Part shown: positions 56,101 through 62,100 of the stretch, piece by piece
Layout: every line of letters starts with the position of its first letter
How positions within the stretch are numbered: the first letter of the stretch is position 1
NCBI GenBank assembly: GCA_013400155.1
Contig: VXBM01000237.1
Span: forward strand, 575,908-639,907
Direction: 5' to 3'
DNA length: 64,000 nt
From: Helopsaltes ochotensis
Lineage: Eukaryota > Chordata > Aves > Passeriformes > Locustellidae
Made by a program: the position numbers and the translations under genes
The notes under the pieces: generated by a model
Told to the model about the DNA's origin: nothing
Databases searched by the model: none
Seen by the model: the letters and a program-made list of their open reading frames with translations, nothing else

Positions 56101-59100
56101 AAATGAATTTTTTTGTAGTTTTAAAAGCAAAAAATATGATTTTTGCCATCTAAGCTTAAGCAAATTTGTATAAGTTTATTGCAGGATTAGTGTTTATGCT
56201 ATAAGTTCTATGGATGGGACAAGGGAAGTGTTTGTTATTGAATTTAAGGGCCCATGACACTCATGAGGTCTAAGCAGGTCTAACAGTTATTGGCTTGATT
56301 GTACATAACAAAATTGACACTGGAGTGAATATTGGCAGCATTTAATTATATATTGAAAAGAGAGAGAGACAGTAGCACTAAAAAAAATGTGAGGAAAAGC
56401 AGGTAACCCTGTGCAGTATGCCTTTTCTGCCTCAACATTTAAAATCTCAGCAGAAGGGGCAGCAGTGCACAGACGCCTTTAAAGCTGCTAAAAATCAGTA
56501 AATAAGGGAATTCATGACTACTCCCATTCCTGTGAGAAATGACTGGCCACTACTGATGAGATCTCACACATTCCCTCCAAATCCAGCTAGTCCAAATGGT
56601 CATCTGGAAGTTCCCAAAGCTCTCAGTGGATTTGTTTAGCATATTACCTACATATCCATTCCCCAACACAGATTGTCAGAGAATATCTAATATCCTAAGC
56701 ACCCTATTAAAATTTGACACGTATACTGATCTTTATTTAATAAAGTCTCACTTTTTAAGACTCACTCATTAACACCAGTCACTAGAAATAAAAGCAGCTT
56801 GGACCTTATTCTTTGTGCATTTTGAATTAAGTCACTTTTAGAGGATTACATGCCCTGTGAACATAATAATCACACAGAAGTGTCAAATATCAACAGTAGT
56901 ATAAAGTATCAAGTATCAACAACATACAGTTAGATACTGAGAGCTGAATTTGATGTGTTAACTTACTGGGGGTCCTAGTTTTCCTCTGATCCCTGGGGGT
57001 CCTGGTAAACCAACAGCACCCTGAAAAAAGAAAGCTATTAAATACACATGAAAATTAATGGTTGTATTATTTTGGAAGCAATAAATTGCTGTATTTTGAA
57101 ACACCTGAAACAGGTTTCAAAAGAATTCTGCAAATTGAAAACTATCTTCCAACATTCAGCTTGCATCAAAACAGTTCTCACAGGATGTGCTATTTCAGTG
57201 ACTTCTGATGTGCTAGCCAACTGGGAAAGACGATCCTTATTTATCTCAGTTTGATGATGGGAAGGAGCATGCCAGACCGCATGCTGCTGCTAACCACAGT
57301 AGGTCCAGGTGAGCTGCAGATGAACCTCAAGGGTCAAGGGAAAAATACCTTTTACAACAGCTCCTTAGAAAGACTGAAATTACACCATAATCCTTGTTTG
57401 ATGCATCTCTATGCACACAGCTGCCAGAATTCTCCATGTGCCCTTTACTCGTCTTTGTGCACGCTTTCCATAACTGAGTTTTACTTAGCACAGAATTTCT
57501 TAAAAGTATGTTGATACAGTGATATCCAGAAAGTATTACTACTGCATTCTATTTTTATGCAATCAGCCTGTTGAATTTTAAGAGACTCATAAGGCTGATG
57601 AAGTTACTGAAATTGGATAATTTTGTAAAACAATGAAATTATAATTTACCTTGTCTCCTGGGTACCCCTGATCTCCTGGCTCTCCTGCAAGGCCATGTTC
57701 ACCCTAAACAACATATAATTTTATACAGACATATGTATGTGGCTTAAAATGGGGTAGTTTTCAGAAACAGAGAATAAGAAAGAATAATTGAATATTCATT
57801 GCTTAAAATTAACACAAATCTTTGACAACGCAAGGGGTTGCACTGAAATACCTCTTCCAGGAAAGTCTAAGGACACAGACCTGGATATTATTATGATAGT
57901 GTCCTGATCAGAAAAAAGTTTATCTAAGGTATCAAGAGTCTGACATGAATTTGAAAAATAAAAGAAAAGACAAAAGAAATCAAAAGGAAAAGGGAAGGCT
58001 TTGCCAAGCACATTATGCTCAAGTTTTAATGAAGGGAGCCTGAAAGAATTATGTATCTCCAAGATAATGAAAATATTTAAATCACCTTATCACCTTTCAT
58101 TCCAGGCGGTCCCACACTCCCTGGGAAACCCTGTTAAAAATAAAGAAAACATAAATCCAATGCTTGACTATAATTTGGAAAGCAGCATATGCACCTGGCT
58201 GTGGGATGATTAAATACCCTACCGTGGGCCCTGGAATTCCTGATGGTCCACTCGGTCCTGCTGGCCCAATGTCTCCCTGTCAAACAGCAAGAAAGGTGAC
58301 TGCATTTGATGAAATGGAGTAACTTAAAGACTCCCAACAGAATGTGGCATTTTCTTGTACCACAGAGAGAAACCAAAGTATTTTTTAGGTTAATTTCTTA
58401 GGGGAAAAAAGGTACCAGTATCATAAGTCCTCCACGTTTGCAGTTCCCAACATCATCAGCAGCCACGAGAAACAACTCTTGCCTCTTCTCATACAGATTA
58501 CGAGTTCAAGAGAAGAAAACAGTGCATTAGGCAATGCAAATTATGGGAGATTTCCACTGCAGCTGCACATTCAGTGGCCATTGCTGCTGTCCTTAGGGTT
58601 ACATAACAGCACTTCACTGTAGGCATCAAATTTGGCTTAAAGAAATTACTCTATGATGAGTAGGGCCATAAAAAAGCAGCCTTTTTAATGGCCCTTTTAC
58701 CCAATTTCTCATCTATCAGTGACTTCTATGAGTAAAAAGAAAAAAAAGAGATGTGACTCTAAATATCAAGTGCACAGAGTCAAACCTACGTTCCGATGGG
58801 CATGCTAACCCTTTTTGTTCTAATGTACCTCCAGAGTCCTTACTACAACTCTTCTTTCTGGGATTTATTTAGGCAGTTTTATCACAGGGAAAAAAGTGAA
58901 TGACAAAACTTAAGAATCTTTAAAGATCAGCACAGCAACAGCAATAATATTAATGAAAAAACATGAGCTAAATGTAAGACCTGACTTAGAATAGTTAAAA
59001 CTATATTAAAAACGTTGAAGTCTATCTACTTGCTGCCTATTCAACCTCAGGGGAAAAAAAACTCAAAAGGCAATGTTATATCTCTATGGCTATGCAAGAA

Positions 59101-62100
59101 TTTAACAACACATAAGAATAAAGAAATCTGCCACTTGCTGAGAGTGATACGGAAAAGATGAGATGGACATCTATACATTTCCAGTTGAGCACACTTTCAT
59201 TATTCTCTGGAGACTTCCAGCAATGTTAGCAACCACATTCTTCTGCAGTCACCATCAGACTTATGGCTCAGTGAAGAAAAAATTGACCAATCACTTAGTC
59301 TCTTAATGGTGCTTGGTAGAGCTCCCAAGAAAATTGCCACTCCACATTGCTTTAGCTTTTCATGACTGCTTAAATGATATATTCTGTCATGCTAGCTGAT
59401 CAAGTAAATTGTTTATGTTGCTGTCTATGAGTTGTGCTACATATTCTAGTTCAGAAATGAAGGAAGAAACCAGACTAACCCATATACTGGACCATGGGAA
59501 AGAGTCCCACATATAAACAAGAGAAGGTCACTCAAGCAGAGCTCACATTCTAATCAATTGTTAATTTTGTGCTGCTCAGAATCTAAACATGTCACCAACA
59601 TCCCTCCCACCAAGAAATAGCTCTCATTGTGGTTATATTCCATCTATGTACAAGTGGCAAAAGCATTGGACTGGTTATTGAAAATTAATTCTCTATTTCA
59701 CAGGAAACTGTTGACACTCAATCCTTGGTAAGTGAAAGCAAGTCAGCAAGAAGGCACATGCAGCTTTGATCCTGCAAACATTTATGCTCATGAGCTCTAG
59801 GTAGGGCTAAATTGCTAAGTTTTAGTCAAAATAATCACTAACAATATCTTTTTGGAAGTGACATATAGTAGGATTTTTAAAAACCTCAAGTACATGCGTA
59901 CAATTATCAGAATCTTTGAGATTAAATTCCAAAGACAGTCTGTGAGAGAAAAGCAAACCGTAATTCTAAGCAAATTCTCAGGAGTGCAAGCTCCAGTCTG
60001 ATGAGTGCATCGATTGGCCTGACTACGTCAACTGACAAGAACACAATCATGTTTGCATGATGAAGGCTGGAAGCTACAGAGTTTTCTTGACCAAGCTTTT
60101 GTTTTCACTATGGCAATGCCATAACAATCTTAATCAGGCAGCATGGGATGACTTACAGGAATTTTTTTTGTTATGAACATATAATTAGAAAGAGTAACAA
60201 TTGAACTCAACTCTTGTGCTTCAAAGGAAAAGTAAGATGACCATCAGCAAAAAGCACAAACTTATCAAGAATGTTTCAGATCCGCAGATATCAAAAAAAC
60301 CCACAAAGCAAACACTGCAGACATTCATGGCTTTCTTAATCCAACTGTAAACACTTGCTATTTCTCCCTTGTTAAGAACGTGGCTGTGTAGCCAAGCACA
60401 TGGCACATGAGACAACATCAAGAATCAGAGGTCCTCTTGAGAAAATACATTAATTAAAAAATCCCAAGGGTTTTCGAAGTGAGACTACTCAGAGTTAAAG
60501 ACTTTCCCACCTACTGTAGGACACACGGAGCTTCTCTGGCACAACTGATAGATACAACTACTGTGGGAAACTCCACAGTGAGCATCATAGCCTCATTCCA
60601 TATATATTTAAAAAATTAATATGATATTGTAAACATGATAAAGTAATTTTTCTTAGAAATTAATTCTGCTTTGAATTTGGTAGCCATATTCAGGTACCAA
60701 TGACGACTGTTGTCATTAAAATGTTTAAGACCATTGCACTGTTCACATTGGCTTTAGTACTAGGAAACTTGGTCATTTCAAAAAAAAAACCCAAACACTG
60801 GATCAGAAACAAGTGAATACGAAACCACACCAAGTGTAGAAATGCTCCATGCTGCCAACATGACAGCAGTTTTGTAGACTGATATTATTTAAAATCATGG
60901 CTATCTAAAACAAAAGCTGTTTAAATTCTTGAATTTTCATAATTGTTTTTACTATTTTACAAACACACAAGACATGCTCTAATGCAGCCATATCAAAGTA
61001 AGTAATAAAAGTATACTCACTCTTAGTCCTGGAAATCCAGGAGGACCAACACCACCAACAATTCCCTTTAAAGAAAGTTAATCTTAGATTATCTGAATTT
61101 TACCATTTAAAAAGAAATCCCAGTGATCACTTCTCCAGAGATAAATGGATCTACAAAGCAGGCCAGTTTTGATTTTGACAGAGTTTCCAAAGAGTGACAG
61201 CTTATCACTGTATAGAGAAAGATGATTAGTAAAATCCCTGGATTGTGGAATTAGATCACTAGATAGTTGCATCATGGGAACATTTCTGCTGTTAATGTAG
61301 AAATATGAGACTTTTTTACCATGATACTTAAAGCGGAAGCAAGAAAAAATTTTTTGAGGGTGAAAAACTAATTTATTAATATTCCTTTGAAAAATAAATA
61401 AGAACACCATCTCAGTTCATAGAAAGACCACTGCAAATTAAAGGCTACACTCTCTATGAAAAATTATTTCTTGATACAAACTATCATATTTGTTCCTCAT
61501 ATAGAACCCAAAAATTCAGTGGTATTTCACTACTGCCTCTGCCACAGTTTAACTCAGAAGAGGCTAAAACACTGCTGAAAACAGCTGCCAAGTCTCTTTG
61601 CCCTAGTGAAACAGGTACTGTAGCCCTCCAGGTCACCACGTCTCATGCACGCTGTCCCATCACCTGGGACCTGCTGCTCAGTGGATATACACAGGGCCCA
61701 CTGCAGCATGTGGCATCAAAAGGGAAAGGGAAGTTTTATGCAAGAAAATCTAAGCCCTTCTGAAAGTGTCCAACTGGGCATGGCTGCTGGACATGCTCTC
61801 CTCCCTCCTCAGGTGCCTTTCTCCAACCTGCTCCAAACTATCCACAGGGGAAGCTGAATGCTCCAGCAACACCCTCCAAGGCACACTGACATCCTCAGAG
61901 AATTGAGAGGGTGCTGTGGAAATAAAGGATGGCATTAGTCAGTTAAGCAAAGTAAATTAGGCATGGAGACAAATGTCATTAGTGTCAAGTCAGCACATGG
62001 GAAGAAATGTCTTCCCTTCGAGTTCCTGCTGCCACAGGCCTCCCACACAGCCCCTGGTCTCCAGTGCCAGCCCACAGAGAGGCTCTGTAAATACGCCTTT

